Shown here: positions 1 through 8,121 of the stretch, piece by piece
Position numbering within the stretch: the stretch's first letter is position 1
How the letters are laid out: every line of letters begins with the position of its first letter
Virus record (IMG/VR): IMGVR_UViG_3300008262_006986
Location: 45,066 to 109,065 of that record
Source: a virus
Strand: one strand, 5' to 3'
Length of the DNA stretch: 64,000 nucleotides
The notes under the pieces: model-generated
What the model saw: the letters and a program-made list of their open reading frames with translations, nothing else
Databases searched by the model: none
Told to the model about the DNA's origin: nothing
Made by a program: the position numbers and the translations under genes

Positions 1-639
1 AAATATTATGTTAAAGGATTTTTTGGCCCATTATTTAAAATTCAATCTACTGAAACAGGTTTAATCACTACAAAAGAATTACAGGAACGAGGAAGGCTAT
101 CAAAAAGCAAATGCACATTTTATAAGATTAAAGAACCTCAATTAGATTATGAAATTTATATAGACGCTGTTACAAAAGGCCTAGTGGAAAATACTGCTTT
201 TCATCAAAAAGTCGTTGGCCTTACCATGGATATGAAAGGTCGAACCCTCATTCTTGTTGAAAGACTTGCCCATGGGGATGCCCTGAAACAATTAATTCCG
301 CATGCCTTGTGGGTACAAGGAAAAGATGATAATGAAACCAGACAGGAAGTTATAAAAAAGCTACAAAAATCTAAAAATTGCATTGCTATTGCTACACAAG
401 GAATCTTTAATACTGGAATTAATGTTTTTGTGCATAACCTTGTAAATGCTGCTGGGGGTCAGGCAGATCACTTGATTATCCAAAGAATGGGCAGAGGATT
501 AAGAACAGCCAAGGATAAAGACGACTTAAATTATATTGATTTTGTTTTTGATATTAATCCATATTTGCACAAGCATAGCATGAAAAGAATTAAGATACTA
601 AAAGAACAAGGGCATGAGGTACAAGTATTAGATTTTTAA
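1..639 (+). CDS. uvsW: UvsW-like SF2 helicase, C-terminal part (5' end outside window)
   Basis: The frame is open from base 1, so this is the last ~212 residues of a longer protein. A GTG at 184 lies inside it and is not the real start. The visible part is the second RecA-like lobe of a superfamily 2 helicase: motif V region 'IATQGIFNTGINV' and motif VI 'QRMGRGLR'. The upstream piece 'GPLFKI...TTKELQERGRL' matches the link that follows motif III in UvsW-type proteins. UvsW in T4 unwinds R-loops and branched recombination intermediates and supports the switch to recombination-dependent replication. The UvsX-, UvsY- and gp32-like genes downstream fit that role. The stop codon overlaps the end of the convergent minus-strand gene by 4 bases. 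Confidence 0.8.
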   Translation, partial: KYYVKGFFGPLFKIQSTETGLITTKELQERGRLSKSKCTFYKIKEPQLDYEIYIDAVTKGLVENTAFHQKVVGLTMDMKGRTLILVERLAHGDALKQLIPHALWVQGKDDNETRQEVIKKLQKSKNCIAIATQGIFNTGINVFVHNLVNAAGGQADHLIIQRMGRGLRTAKDKDDLNYIDFVFDINPYLHKHSMKRIKILKEQGHEVQVLDF

Positions 640-926
640 TCTCCAAGAATTGTTTTAACCAATTCTGCTAAAGTTGCGTTTCCAGTTTCTACCATTTTAA
701 GTATTTCTTGTTTGGTAAAGTCGGATAAATCTTCAAACATCTTCCAATTCATTATTTTTGCTTTCAACAAATCAAGATCGTACTCTTTCATTCGCTTTTG
801 ATTAAGCTCTTTGTTGTCTTTAACTTTTATAGGATGTATTTGAATAAGAAGTGCGTCTTTGATATTATCAAATGTATTTCTTGATTCAGATTCTATCCAA
901 ATTTTAAAATTTGAAAAAGTATTCAT
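636..926 (-). CDS. Hypothetical protein, 96 aa
   Basis: I do not recognise this small, charged, probably helical protein (ends 'AELVKTILGD'). It is transcribed towards the UvsW-like gene. Its start is 20 bp from the divergent gene at 947. On the minus strand a perfect T4-type late box TATAAATA ends only 4 bases before the ATG, and no Shine-Dalgarno sequence is present. The mRNA may therefore be leaderless and late-expressed. Function unknown. Confidence 0.6.
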   Translation of the reverse strand: MNTFSNFKIWIESESRNTFDNIKDALLIQIHPIKVKDNKELNQKRMKEYDLDLLKAKIMNWKMFEDLSDFTKQEILKMVETGNATLAELVKTILGD

Positions 927-930
927 GTTT

Positions 931-938
931 TATTTATA
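931..938 (-). promoter_or_regulatory. Late-type promoter box TATAAATA (minus strand)
   Basis: The plus strand reads TATTTATA, so the minus strand has TATAAATA, the T4 late promoter consensus recognised by gp55-type sigma factors without a -35 element. It ends 4 bases before the ATG of the minus-strand gene, so transcription would begin at about the start codon. The 20-bp gap also has to serve the plus-strand gene at 947. Confidence 0.5.
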
Positions 939-946
939 CATAATAT

Positions 947-1771
947 ATGCAAGAAAATATGACATTTATGGAATGGCTTGGTGTCCCCCCGGAACAAATG
1001 TTCGGTTTTGTGGGAAATTTCGGACCAAAAGCAACTGAAAAAACAAAAGTTTATTCCGAAGAGCCTTTGGAACCGCTACAAGTGTCTCTCATTTTAGACG
1101 AATTAGGATGGCTCGGATCAATTAATAATAAAAAGCCTCAAAGATTGTTCGAAAATGTTATGAGCTACGGAGATGTTGCAGACAGAATGCAAGTTGTTGT
1201 ATCTCCATATGGCTCTCTTAAAATTATATTAAGAAAAGTCGCAACCACTTTGGAGGGAAGCTACATACCACTTTGTTATTCAATATATCCACTTATTAAT
1301 GATTATAATCATAATGGAGAAAATGATGATCATATTGAAAATATGATAGCAAATAAAATTGCAGATAAGCTTAATGAAATGGATAAAAGAATGATGTTAG
1401 GTGGAGAACGAAATTTTGAAGGCACCAGAGAATTGGTTTTAGAAATGGCTCAACATGTGAGAGCAAATCATCCTAGGTGTATGCACTTTGAGGGTGTAAT
1501 TCAAAATGGAGAAAATGATTACACAATATACTTGCAATATAATGGACAAGGTGTTGAGGCCCCATCTGCCAAAAGAGTTGAGCAGTTTGATATACATCTG
1601 AATTACGATAAGGATACTGGATTGATTCGTTGCTGGGCTAATGAAATTACTAGTCCTACAAGACAACATCTTTGGCAAGTCCAACCTAGTGAATGGGATG
1701 AATACTTTTCTCCTAAACAAAAAAATAGTGAGATTGTTGAGTGTATAATGAACGCTCTATATACCTATTAA
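947..1771 (+). CDS. Unknown protein with capsid-targeting-like N-terminus, 274 aa
   Basis: The protein opens MQEN-MTFMEWLGVPPE. The segment 'TFMEWL', starting at the second Met (base 959), fits the short N-terminal motif shared by about nine unrelated proteins in this window and resembles the T4 internal-protein capsid-targeting sequence. The rest has no domain I recognise. There is no Shine-Dalgarno; the A/T-rich sequence ending ATAATAT abuts the ATG, so either start could be leaderless. It is divergent from the 636-926 gene and converges with the 1768-2451 gene, overlapping it by 4 bases. A head-packaged protein is an inference from the tag only. Confidence 0.65.
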   Translation: MQENMTFMEWLGVPPEQMFGFVGNFGPKATEKTKVYSEEPLEPLQVSLILDELGWLGSINNKKPQRLFENVMSYGDVADRMQVVVSPYGSLKIILRKVATTLEGSYIPLCYSIYPLINDYNHNGENDDHIENMIANKIADKLNEMDKRMMLGGERNFEGTRELVLEMAQHVRANHPRCMHFEGVIQNGENDYTIYLQYNGQGVEAPSAKRVEQFDIHLNYDKDTGLIRCWANEITSPTRQHLWQVQPSEWDEYFSPKQKNSEIVECIMNALYTY

Positions 1772-2451
1772 AATTCAAAACCAAAATACTTATTGTACAT
1801 ATCTGATAATTCTTTGATGTCAAAGTCTTTTAGGTTTTCTATGTTCGATAGGTCTATTATATCAGTTCTTATTTGATCAGGTAATTTCTGAATCCATTTC
1901 GAGCAAAAAACATATAATGGACTTATTTTTTTAAGTATGACAAACCTCAAAATATTTGGAGATTCTTTAATATAATTTTCTAAAGAAACATCTTCTTTTA
2001 ATAAATCTTTTATTGTACGCAGAGTAAGTTCAAATTCACTAACCACATTGGCTTCGAGATGAGCATAAGCTACTTTTGTAGTTTGCCTTTTTTCCTTAAT
2101 TAATTTTTTCCACACAGCCCATCGGGCCTTTGCTTTATCTCCATGCAACAATGAGGGATCAACAAGTATACGATGGCCTTCTTTTTGGAGTTTGTGTGCT
2201 ATTTCTAGTTGTGCTCTCATATACAGAACAAATTGAAAACCACTCAATGTTTCTTTGTTTGCTTTGACAAACTTCAACATATGTTTGAAAACAATACTTT
2301 TTCGAATATCTCCTTTTTTTGCTACCCTTGGGTGGCAATAATTTGGTAAAATCTTTCTTGTTAATTCAATCCATTGACAACAAAGTTGGTAGGCAAGAAT
2401 CTCATCTTGATTGAGTCCTAGTTCCAGAGCCATATGTGGGTCGTATTTCAT
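1768..2451 (-). CDS. Hypothetical protein, 227 aa
   Basis: A mostly helical, charged protein starting MKYDPHMALELGLNQDE. It has no signal peptide, membrane segment or motif I can name. It begins next to the promoter and structured RNA at 2468-2880, which run in the opposite direction. The upstream minus-strand sequence 'CTTGGAAGT' gives a weak ribosome-binding site before the ATG at 2451. Function unknown. Confidence 0.65.
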   Translation of the reverse strand: MKYDPHMALELGLNQDEILAYQLCCQWIELTRKILPNYCHPRVAKKGDIRKSIVFKHMLKFVKANKETLSGFQFVLYMRAQLEIAHKLQKEGHRILVDPSLLHGDKAKARWAVWKKLIKEKRQTTKVAYAHLEANVVSEFELTLRTIKDLLKEDVSLENYIKESPNILRFVILKKISPLYVFCSKWIQKLPDQIRTDIIDLSNIENLKDFDIKELSDMYNKYFGFEF

Positions 2452-2467
2452 ACTTCCAAGTTTACAC

Positions 2468-2497
2468 TTTACAAAATGTTTGGCAATAGACTATAAT
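2468..2497 (+). promoter_or_regulatory. Sigma70-like promoter for the structured RNA
   Basis: TTTACA at 2468-2473 and a perfect TATAAT at 2492-2497 are separated by 18 bases. The predicted start is near 2503-2505. The next protein start is 460 bases away, and an RNA with many stems begins just after the predicted start. This supports an independent non-coding transcript. Confidence 0.65.
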
Positions 2498-2503
2498 GCA
2501 TTT

Positions 2504-2880
2504 GTGATTCAAGTAGGGTGAAGTGTCAACCCAAACGATGATCATTTTAAAAATTGAAAGAAGTGAATTTGTTAAAAATTCTATTCAATTGATTTTTAAA
2601 ATCAAAACCTGTCGGAGCGGTACTCCCTGCTAAGCCCATTAGGTAATACGGGAACCTAATGACCGACTTGAAGACAAGGTGAGCCTGTGCTTCGCCAAAA
2701 ACGGCAGGCAGTAATTAGTCTAACTAATTACAGGGGTGCAGGTTAAGCGTCTTAAAATCGACACATTAAACCAAGACTAAGTTTATATACTTAGCAATAA
2801 GGTTTAAGTAGCTGTGAGAAAACTTATTTAAGTTTTTTTTCTCACACCTCCTTAAGCCTGCCCCCCGGTTTGGTTTTATT
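2504..2880 (+). ncRNA. Candidate large structured non-coding RNA (~375 nt)
   Basis: This fills the only gap above 300 bases in the window. It has its own promoter and long complementary stems. Hairpin 2544-2602 has an 11-bp A/U base stem (2544-2554 with 2592-2602). GTCGG 2611-2615 pairs with CCGAC 2663-2667 and encloses an 8-bp stem (2637-2644/2654-2661). Other stems: GCCTG 2683-2687/CAGGC 2705-2709; the 2711-2731 hairpin; TTAAACC/GGTTTAA 2766-2807 around CTAAGT/ACTTAG; and 2814-2845. A long-range stem joins GGGG-GCAGG-TTAAG (2733-2747) to CTTAA-CCTGC-CCC (2851-2865) and closes the 3' multibranch domain. A T-rich run follows, like a terminator. It does not match tmRNA, RNase P RNA, 4.5S RNA or a clear group I/II intron core. 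It may belong with the large phage RNAs such as GOLLD or ROOL, but I cannot assign it. Confidence 0.6.
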
Positions 2881-2971
2881 TTTAAATGATTTATAATAAG
2901 CCAAATTTTAGTTTGTTTTATTGTGCCGTTTTTGTATGCTTATTGGATTCCCTTCTTTATAGGAATATTCC

Positions 2972-4300
2972 ATGATTGACTTGGAAGCCTTATGCGCTGA
3001 GTTTTTAAGTGTTGGTTCCAAAGAGCCTATTTTATTTTTAGACTGGTCCCCTTCTGATCCTGATTCAACTACCTTGGTTAATTTGGCCCTTAAAATTCGT
3101 TTACAGAGCATTTCTGGCTATAGTCGTACTCTGGACCTGAATTCGGAAAATTCCTTTTCTATTCTGCGTTTAATCGAGTCTGTTTTTTCTTCTAAGAAAA
3201 TTTTTATACTTGGATATAATTTTAAATCTTTATTTTCTTATTATCGTCGTGTCTGTCGATCTGAACTGGTTTTGACTAATGTAATTGATCTTTTTTGGTA
3301 CGAGTCTTATAGGTCAATTGAATCTAGTAAGGGTAATATGAATTTGGGCTTATCTAATTTTAAATCTCTGATAAAAGATGCAGAAACATACAAGCTATAT
3401 TCAAGTTACTATCGTGATTTAATAAGCAAAGTTGTTCCATTCATGGAATCTTTTCCTATATTGAATGATGATACTGGAACTATAGTCTATAGTAATTATA
3501 ACATTGAGGGGCAAGAGAATGGGAGGCTCTCATGTTCTTGCAATAAGAAGAATGTTTTCAATCCACATTCTTTAGGAGAAGAGAAGAAAAATCTTTTATT
3601 TTATAGTTCGAATTACAAGTATTTTATGCAATTCGACTATCGGAACATGGAAGTTGCGGTTTTGGCTGAATTGTCTGAAGACTCCGAGCTTCTTGATATT
3701 GTAAAGTCTCCTGATAATAATGTATATTCAAAGATATTTGAAAAGGTTACTGGGGTAAAGAATCACGAAGATGCAAAAAATTTGGGTAAAAAAATATTTC
3801 TCCCGCTTATATATGGGCAGACCAAGAATGGCCTATCTAAGTCATTAGACATATCAATAGATCAGGCAGAAATATATTTTAATAACGCCAAAAAATACTT
3901 CAAGAAAAGTTTTGATTATGTTGAAGCTGCACAAAATGAGGCTTCTTCTAAGGGTTATCTTGAAGACTGTTTCAGGAGAAAAAGATATTTCATAGATGGG
4001 GAATCATATAAGGCAAGGAATTTTATAATACAATCTCCTTCTGCTTTAATTTGTTTGGAATCGTTGTTAAAATTGTATAGAGAAGCTCAAGATATTTTCG
4101 CTGTTGCGTTTCATGTGCATGACGGATATTTCTTGGCAATTAAGAAAGACAGTATACAGGAAGCTTTTTATAGTGCAAAAAAAGCTCTTGAAGGTAAGTT
4201 GAACCTGATGCCAAATTTACAGTTAAAAACAACTGCAAAGTTGGGAAAAACGCTGGATAAAATGGTTTTACTTGAGAAAAGAAAAGAAGGTGTAATTTGA
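2972..4300 (+). CDS. polA: Family A DNA polymerase (Pol I-like), 442 aa
   Basis: The C-terminal half carries the three family A motifs. Motif A is 'FDYRNMEVAVLAELS' near residue 220, with the catalytic Asp. Motif B is 'NLGKKIFLPLIYGQTK' near 270. Motif C is 'FHVHDGYFLAI' near 380, where the usual HDE is HDG; the catalytic Asp is kept but the Glu is not. About 180 N-terminal residues replace the proofreading domain and show no intact exonuclease DxE motif, so proofreading is doubtful. It is short compared with bacterial Pol I (~900 aa). AGGA lies about 8 bases before the ATG. It starts an operon-like run with the sigma-like and helicase genes (4-base overlap). As a DnaE is also present, this enzyme may do gap filling or recombination synthesis. 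Confidence 0.85.
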   Translation: MIDLEALCAEFLSVGSKEPILFLDWSPSDPDSTTLVNLALKIRLQSISGYSRTLDLNSENSFSILRLIESVFSSKKIFILGYNFKSLFSYYRRVCRSELVLTNVIDLFWYESYRSIESSKGNMNLGLSNFKSLIKDAETYKLYSSYYRDLISKVVPFMESFPILNDDTGTIVYSNYNIEGQENGRLSCSCNKKNVFNPHSLGEEKKNLLFYSSNYKYFMQFDYRNMEVAVLAELSEDSELLDIVKSPDNNVYSKIFEKVTGVKNHEDAKNLGKKIFLPLIYGQTKNGLSKSLDISIDQAEIYFNNAKKYFKKSFDYVEAAQNEASSKGYLEDCFRRKRYFIDGESYKARNFIIQSPSALICLESLLKLYREAQDIFAVAFHVHDGYFLAIKKDSIQEAFYSAKKALEGKLNLMPNLQLKTTAKLGKTLDKMVLLEKRKEGVI

Positions 4301-4854
4301 GTTCAATATATTTAAATTTTCCGATCACATCTGAAGAGTATAAAAGTCTCGAAAAGAAATTTGGCCAGTTGTGTTATTATGCTGCATGGCAGTTAACCCG
4401 CAAGAACTCCAATAATAATCATCAATGTGATCTGGATGATTTTCAACAGGAATTAATGCTTGCGGTACTTCGTGCTGGCTCATATTACAAGAGGCAAGTT
4501 TATATTGATAGTAGTTTTTCTGCTTTATTTGATAGCAAGATGGATAAAGTTGCCAGAATGGTTTTGGAAGAATTGTTTGATTTATGGAAGAATCGTACTC
4601 GTCACGGCGCTAATCGGCAAAAATTTGGAGATCATCAAGAGAAAATTTTGGACAATTTGTGCGAATGCTATTTACGAGACTTCAGAATTCCTGATAAAAA
4701 AAGAGAATTGATTTTTGATGCCAAGTTTTTTACCTATTGCAAACAAATAGTATGGAATGCACAGAGAAACCTTGGTAAAAAGATTACTAGGGAAAAGCCG
4801 ATCCGAAGTGGTCAAGTAAGTTTGTCCGATCATGATTATCTTGTTTATGGGTGA
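4297..4854 (+). CDS. Possible gp55-like late sigma factor, 185 aa
   Basis: This is a tentative call. The protein has a DDFQQELMLAVLRAGSYY segment near residue 45 and 'FFTYCKQIVWNAQRNLGKK' near 145. These resemble, in order and character, the sigma region 2-like segments of T4 gp55 ('...YPFRDEMISDAI...' and '...AFLRRIQKEKK'), with an extra ~80-residue helical insert between them. TATAAATA boxes near many start codons in this window show that some gp55-type factor should exist. The start is TTG at 4297 overlapping the polA stop (TTGA), with GAAGGTG just upstream. The last codons overlap the helicase start. It could instead be an unrelated helical replication protein. Confidence 0.4.
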   Translation: MSSIYLNFPITSEEYKSLEKKFGQLCYYAAWQLTRKNSNNNHQCDLDDFQQELMLAVLRAGSYYKRQVYIDSSFSALFDSKMDKVARMVLEELFDLWKNRTRHGANRQKFGDHQEKILDNLCECYLRDFRIPDKKRELIFDAKFFTYCKQIVWNAQRNLGKKITREKPIRSGQVSLSDHDYLVYG

Positions 4855-6365
4855 GTATGAGTGATTTAAGTGAATCTGAAAAACAAACTCTTACTTCACT
4901 TATAGCAAGTGCTCCTAAACCATCTAAATTCAAATGGGACGATAATTTTCAGCGAAGAATATTAGGTCTGATTCTCACAGATAGTTTTTTTCTGGTTCAA
5001 AGTAAATCATTGATTCAGGCAGAATATTTTACAAATGAAGCGCATGTTCAAATTTGCAGTACAATTTATGATTACCATGAAAAATACAAGTCCATGCCTG
5101 AGAAGTTTGTTGTCAAACAACTTTTGTTGGAAAAAATAAAACAAAAACAAGAATCTGTAATACTTTACTATCAAAACGAATTAGAAAATATATATGAAGC
5201 TTTTGTTCCCTCGACAGCATCTAGGGAAATACTGCTTGACAAGATATTGGTATTTGCGAAAACCCAAGCTCTGCGAATAGCCATGGATGTTTCGCAAAAG
5301 GATTTGAAGAAAGACCCAGAAAGCGAAGAAGTATGGACTAAAATATACGAGCGTTTTAGAGACGCTATGAATATAAATAAGAATTTTGAAATAGGATTTG
5401 AATATTTCAAGGATATAGAATTATTCTTTGCTGATTTAGGTAAAGATACATGTGTCGAAGATACATTTACAAGTGGTTTTTCGAAGATAGACACCGCTCT
5501 TGCTGGCGGGGGCTGTAAGCGTGGAGAGATATTTGCGTGGATTGGTATGCCCGGAAAGGGCAAATCTTTGAGTCTTGTTAAGGCTGCTGTAGACAATGTG
5601 AAGCGTGGCAAGAAGGTTATGTATCTGTCTGTAGAAATGGATTGTTATAGTATCGCCAAACGATTCACAAGTCAGTTCACATTCTTGCCCCATGTCAATC
5701 TTCTCAAGCATCGTGAAGAGATTGTCAATCTTTTGTCGATGGAAACAAGGAATTATACAGACAAGAATCGATTTCTAATCAAGCAGTTCCCATCTGGTCA
5801 GATAGATGTTAACGATATTGTTGCCTACTTGAATCAATTAGAGCTTTATGGATTCAGGCCAGACCTTCTCATAGTGGATTACCCCGGTGAAATGAAAGAT
5901 GCTCCGGGTATTCCACAATGGGAAAGCAAATACAGAATCATGCGTGATTTGCGTGGCCTTGCAATTCAAAATAAAATGTGTGTTTTCACCGCAATGCAGC
6001 CAAATAAAAATGCTGCAAATTTAGCAGAATCAGAGTTTATTGATGAAGGTACGATTGGTGGAAGCTTTGATCAATTCAAGCCTTTGGATGGTTTGTGGTC
6101 AATTAATCAGACGAATGATGAAACTTCTGCTGGATTCGGAAGAGTGTTTGTGGTAAAACACAGGAATGGAAGAAGTAGGTTTAGCTTTACTGTCAAATAC
6201 AACAAAGAGAACTTGGATATATCAGAGTGCTCCGAAGGTTTGTATCGCATTGGAATGCACAATTACCAACAGGCTAAGTCTGGTGAAGTTAATTTAGACG
6301 GTGCGGTTGAAAACAAAAATTACGAACCCAAGAGTGAAGAAGAGGAGATAGATTATGCCGAGTGA
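4851..6365 (+). CDS. Replicative DNA helicase, DnaB/gp41 type, 504 aa
   Basis: An N-terminal helical DnaB-like domain (to about residue 180) is followed by a RecA-type motor. The Walker A motif is 'GMPGKGKS' near residues 231-238, followed by 'VMYLSVEMD', then the Walker B-like 'LLIVDYPGEM' and a late 'VVKHRNGRSRFSF' segment typical of the DnaB C-terminus. The enzyme should be the hexameric 5'-3' fork helicase. It overlaps the preceding gene by 4 bases and the following UvsY-like gene by 11, so it is clearly in an operon. The C-terminus is acidic and may bind partners. No primase is seen in the window. Confidence 0.9.
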   Translation: MSMSDLSESEKQTLTSLIASAPKPSKFKWDDNFQRRILGLILTDSFFLVQSKSLIQAEYFTNEAHVQICSTIYDYHEKYKSMPEKFVVKQLLLEKIKQKQESVILYYQNELENIYEAFVPSTASREILLDKILVFAKTQALRIAMDVSQKDLKKDPESEEVWTKIYERFRDAMNINKNFEIGFEYFKDIELFFADLGKDTCVEDTFTSGFSKIDTALAGGGCKRGEIFAWIGMPGKGKSLSLVKAAVDNVKRGKKVMYLSVEMDCYSIAKRFTSQFTFLPHVNLLKHREEIVNLLSMETRNYTDKNRFLIKQFPSGQIDVNDIVAYLNQLELYGFRPDLLIVDYPGEMKDAPGIPQWESKYRIMRDLRGLAIQNKMCVFTAMQPNKNAANLAESEFIDEGTIGGSFDQFKPLDGLWSINQTNDETSAGFGRVFVVKHRNGRSRFSFTVKYNKENLDISECSEGLYRIGMHNYQQAKSGEVNLDGAVENKNYEPKSEEEEIDYAE

Positions 6366-6795
6366 AAATTTCAGAATTGGTGAGCAAACTTTTGAAATTA
6401 ATGCTGAAAACCTCAAGTTTTCAGATGCGACCCTGAATACTTTTTTTGAAAAGATTTCAGGAATTACTGATTATGTTGGTGCTGCTTTGTCTGAAGCCAC
6501 AAGACAGCACTCTTTGCTGGAAGCAAAATATAAACAAGATTACATAGGCAAGTTCAAGTTTTACAAGGAAGAGGGCAAGAGCGATAAAACCTCTGAGTTA
6601 TATGCAGAGGGAGACCCTGATGTAGCTTTGGTAAAAGAAGCAGTCATAAATGCAAAATATATCAAAGATCGTCTGTATGCTCATTTAAATGCTCTTAACA
6701 ATGCCAGAGATGATGCTCATAATCGTGGTCATATGTTGAGAAAAGAAATGGATAAATTGGATATGGACATAAAGATGGGTGTCGCTGGACTTTAA
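6355..6795 (+). CDS. UvsY-like recombination mediator (tentative), 146 aa
   Basis: This helical protein has the layout of UvsY-type mediators: a central 'LEAKYKQDYIGKFKFYKEEG' stretch and a C-terminal helix 'ARDDAHNRGHMLRKEMDKL'. UvsY loads UvsX recombinase onto gp32-coated ssDNA, and UvsX- and gp32-like genes lie a few kb downstream. The start overlaps the helicase end by 11 bases. The assignment rests on length, pattern and context rather than on a diagnostic motif. Confidence 0.45.
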   Translation: MPSENFRIGEQTFEINAENLKFSDATLNTFFEKISGITDYVGAALSEATRQHSLLEAKYKQDYIGKFKFYKEEGKSDKTSELYAEGDPDVALVKEAVINAKYIKDRLYAHLNALNNARDDAHNRGHMLRKEMDKLDMDIKMGVAGL

Positions 6796-6807
6796 AAGGA
6801 TTTAGTG

Positions 6808-7605
6808 ATGCAAATTAAAAGGAAAACTGTAAGACAAGATGGAAAAATGTTTTGGGCTTACAGGTATAAACAAGGTCAGAAAAAGGAAGTATGGTTATCC
6901 CCAGATGTTTTTAAAAAATGGGATGAGACCAGAAGAAAATATGCAAGGAAGCAATACGATGAGTTCTTGAAAAAATATAAAAATGGTTCTCAAGATAAAA
7001 AATATTGTAGAGGAGAACATGATCCAGAAACGGGATTGTATTTTATCCGTGTTTCAACTTGTGGCAAACCTGTATGGGGGTCCATTGAAGAGCTTCAAAA
7101 ATACATAGGTCAAAATAGAAAAGCTAAAAGAAAATATTATTCACGATGCTCTAGTTTAAATCCTCCTTCCGTCTGCGTTGGTGATCCCCACCCAACAACA
7201 GCAGGGCTTGTTGTTAAAAGAATTTATGGACATAAAGTTTATTATGGAACGATTGAAGAGGCAAAAAAGCATACAGATAGCAGAAAAGAAAGTTATAAGA
7301 AATACAAGCAAAAAAATAAAGAGGCTATAAAACAAAGAAGTAAAAATATAAGAAATGCTAGAATGGAAAAAATTAAAATGAACCCTATTTTAAAAAGAAG
7401 GCGTGGAGATATCGATCCGGTCTTAGGAAAAATTTTTTGGGAATATAACTATCTCGGTAACGAAATTTGGCTACATAAAGATGATTTTGAAAAAAAACAT
7501 GCCAAGATTAAACAAGATAGAAAAAAATATCATTTGAAGAGAAAAGAGGCAGGCAATGACAGAGGGAGCGTTTCAATCAAAAATAATCAGACCATCATTT
7601 GTTGA
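6808..7605 (+). CDS. Basic protein with four internal repeats, 265 aa
   Basis: I do not recognise a named family. Four copies of a ~55-residue unit are visible, with a pattern like G-D-x-D-P-x-x-G-x-x-F-W-x-Y ... E-[IV]-W-L-x-x-x-x-F, each followed by a Lys/Arg-rich helix ending in K-Y. Examples are 'GKMFWAYRYKQGQKKEVWL' in unit 1 and 'GKIFWEYNYLGNEIWL' in unit 4. The protein is very basic, which suggests nucleic acid binding. AGGA lies about 8 bases before ATG 6808; GTG 6805 is an alternative. The 3' end overlaps the dCMP deaminase by 50 bases. Small repeated domains of this kind often accompany phage endonucleases, but no catalytic motif is seen. Confidence 0.6.
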   Translation: MQIKRKTVRQDGKMFWAYRYKQGQKKEVWLSPDVFKKWDETRRKYARKQYDEFLKKYKNGSQDKKYCRGEHDPETGLYFIRVSTCGKPVWGSIEELQKYIGQNRKAKRKYYSRCSSLNPPSVCVGDPHPTTAGLVVKRIYGHKVYYGTIEEAKKHTDSRKESYKKYKQKNKEAIKQRSKNIRNARMEKIKMNPILKRRRGDIDPVLGKIFWEYNYLGNEIWLHKDDFEKKHAKIKQDRKKYHLKRKEAGNDRGSVSIKNNQTIIC

Positions 7606-8059
7606 TTACTTTATGGCTATTGCAACGATTGCCAGCAAAAGAAGTCATGATATGCAGACGCAGCATGGATGTGTCATAACCGATGATAAAAACAGAATTT
7701 TGAGCATCGGTTATAATGGATTTGCAAGGGGTATGAAGGACGATGAGTTGCCAAACTTAAGGCCAAAAAAGTACACATGGATGCTTCATGCAGAAAGAAA
7801 TGCTTTAGCAAATTGTATGGTTAGGCCTGATGGTGGTATTGCATATGTTACTGGACAATGCTGCCTTGATTGTGGAATGGCTCTCTGGGAACATGGTATA
7901 AAAAAAATTTATATGATAGATGGGCATGGCACAGTTTTGTATGATGATGAAATGAAAGCTAATTGGAATACATTTATAGAACACACAGGTATTGATGTAC
8001 ACAAAATCAAGCCAGATTTAGATTGGGCAAAATCAGTTTTTGATAAGTTTTGTAATTAG
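7556..8059 (+). CDS. dcd: dCMP deaminase, 167 aa
   Basis: This is a zinc-dependent cytidine/dCMP deaminase. The proton shuttle and zinc ligand motif is 'LHAERNAL' near residue 77, and the second zinc motif is 'QCCLDCGMAL' near residue 100, where the usual PCxxC reads CCxxC. The enzyme converts dCMP to dUMP, the substrate of the ThyX encoded at 20069. It overlaps the preceding gene by 50 bases, so ATG 7556 is inside that gene; the next in-frame Met follows 'VDYF' and would cut into the fold. The gene symbol is by function; the E. coli-type dCTP deaminase is a different family. Confidence 0.85.
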   Translation: MTEGAFQSKIIRPSFVDYFMAIATIASKRSHDMQTQHGCVITDDKNRILSIGYNGFARGMKDDELPNLRPKKYTWMLHAERNALANCMVRPDGGIAYVTGQCCLDCGMALWEHGIKKIYMIDGHGTVLYDDEMKANWNTFIEHTGIDVHKIKPDLDWAKSVFDKFCN

Positions 8060-8121
8060 TTTGTATTCTCTATTTGGATTTTTTCCAGCAATAGAATAGA
8101 ATTATTGGAGCGGAGCAAAAG

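Noticed and set aside
2504-2880. Group I intron in the structured RNA (ACGGGAACC and AAGACAAGG resemble P4/P5 strands)
   Set aside because: The order of possible P7 strands is wrong, no exons flank it, and it has its own promoter. A different RNA class is more likely.
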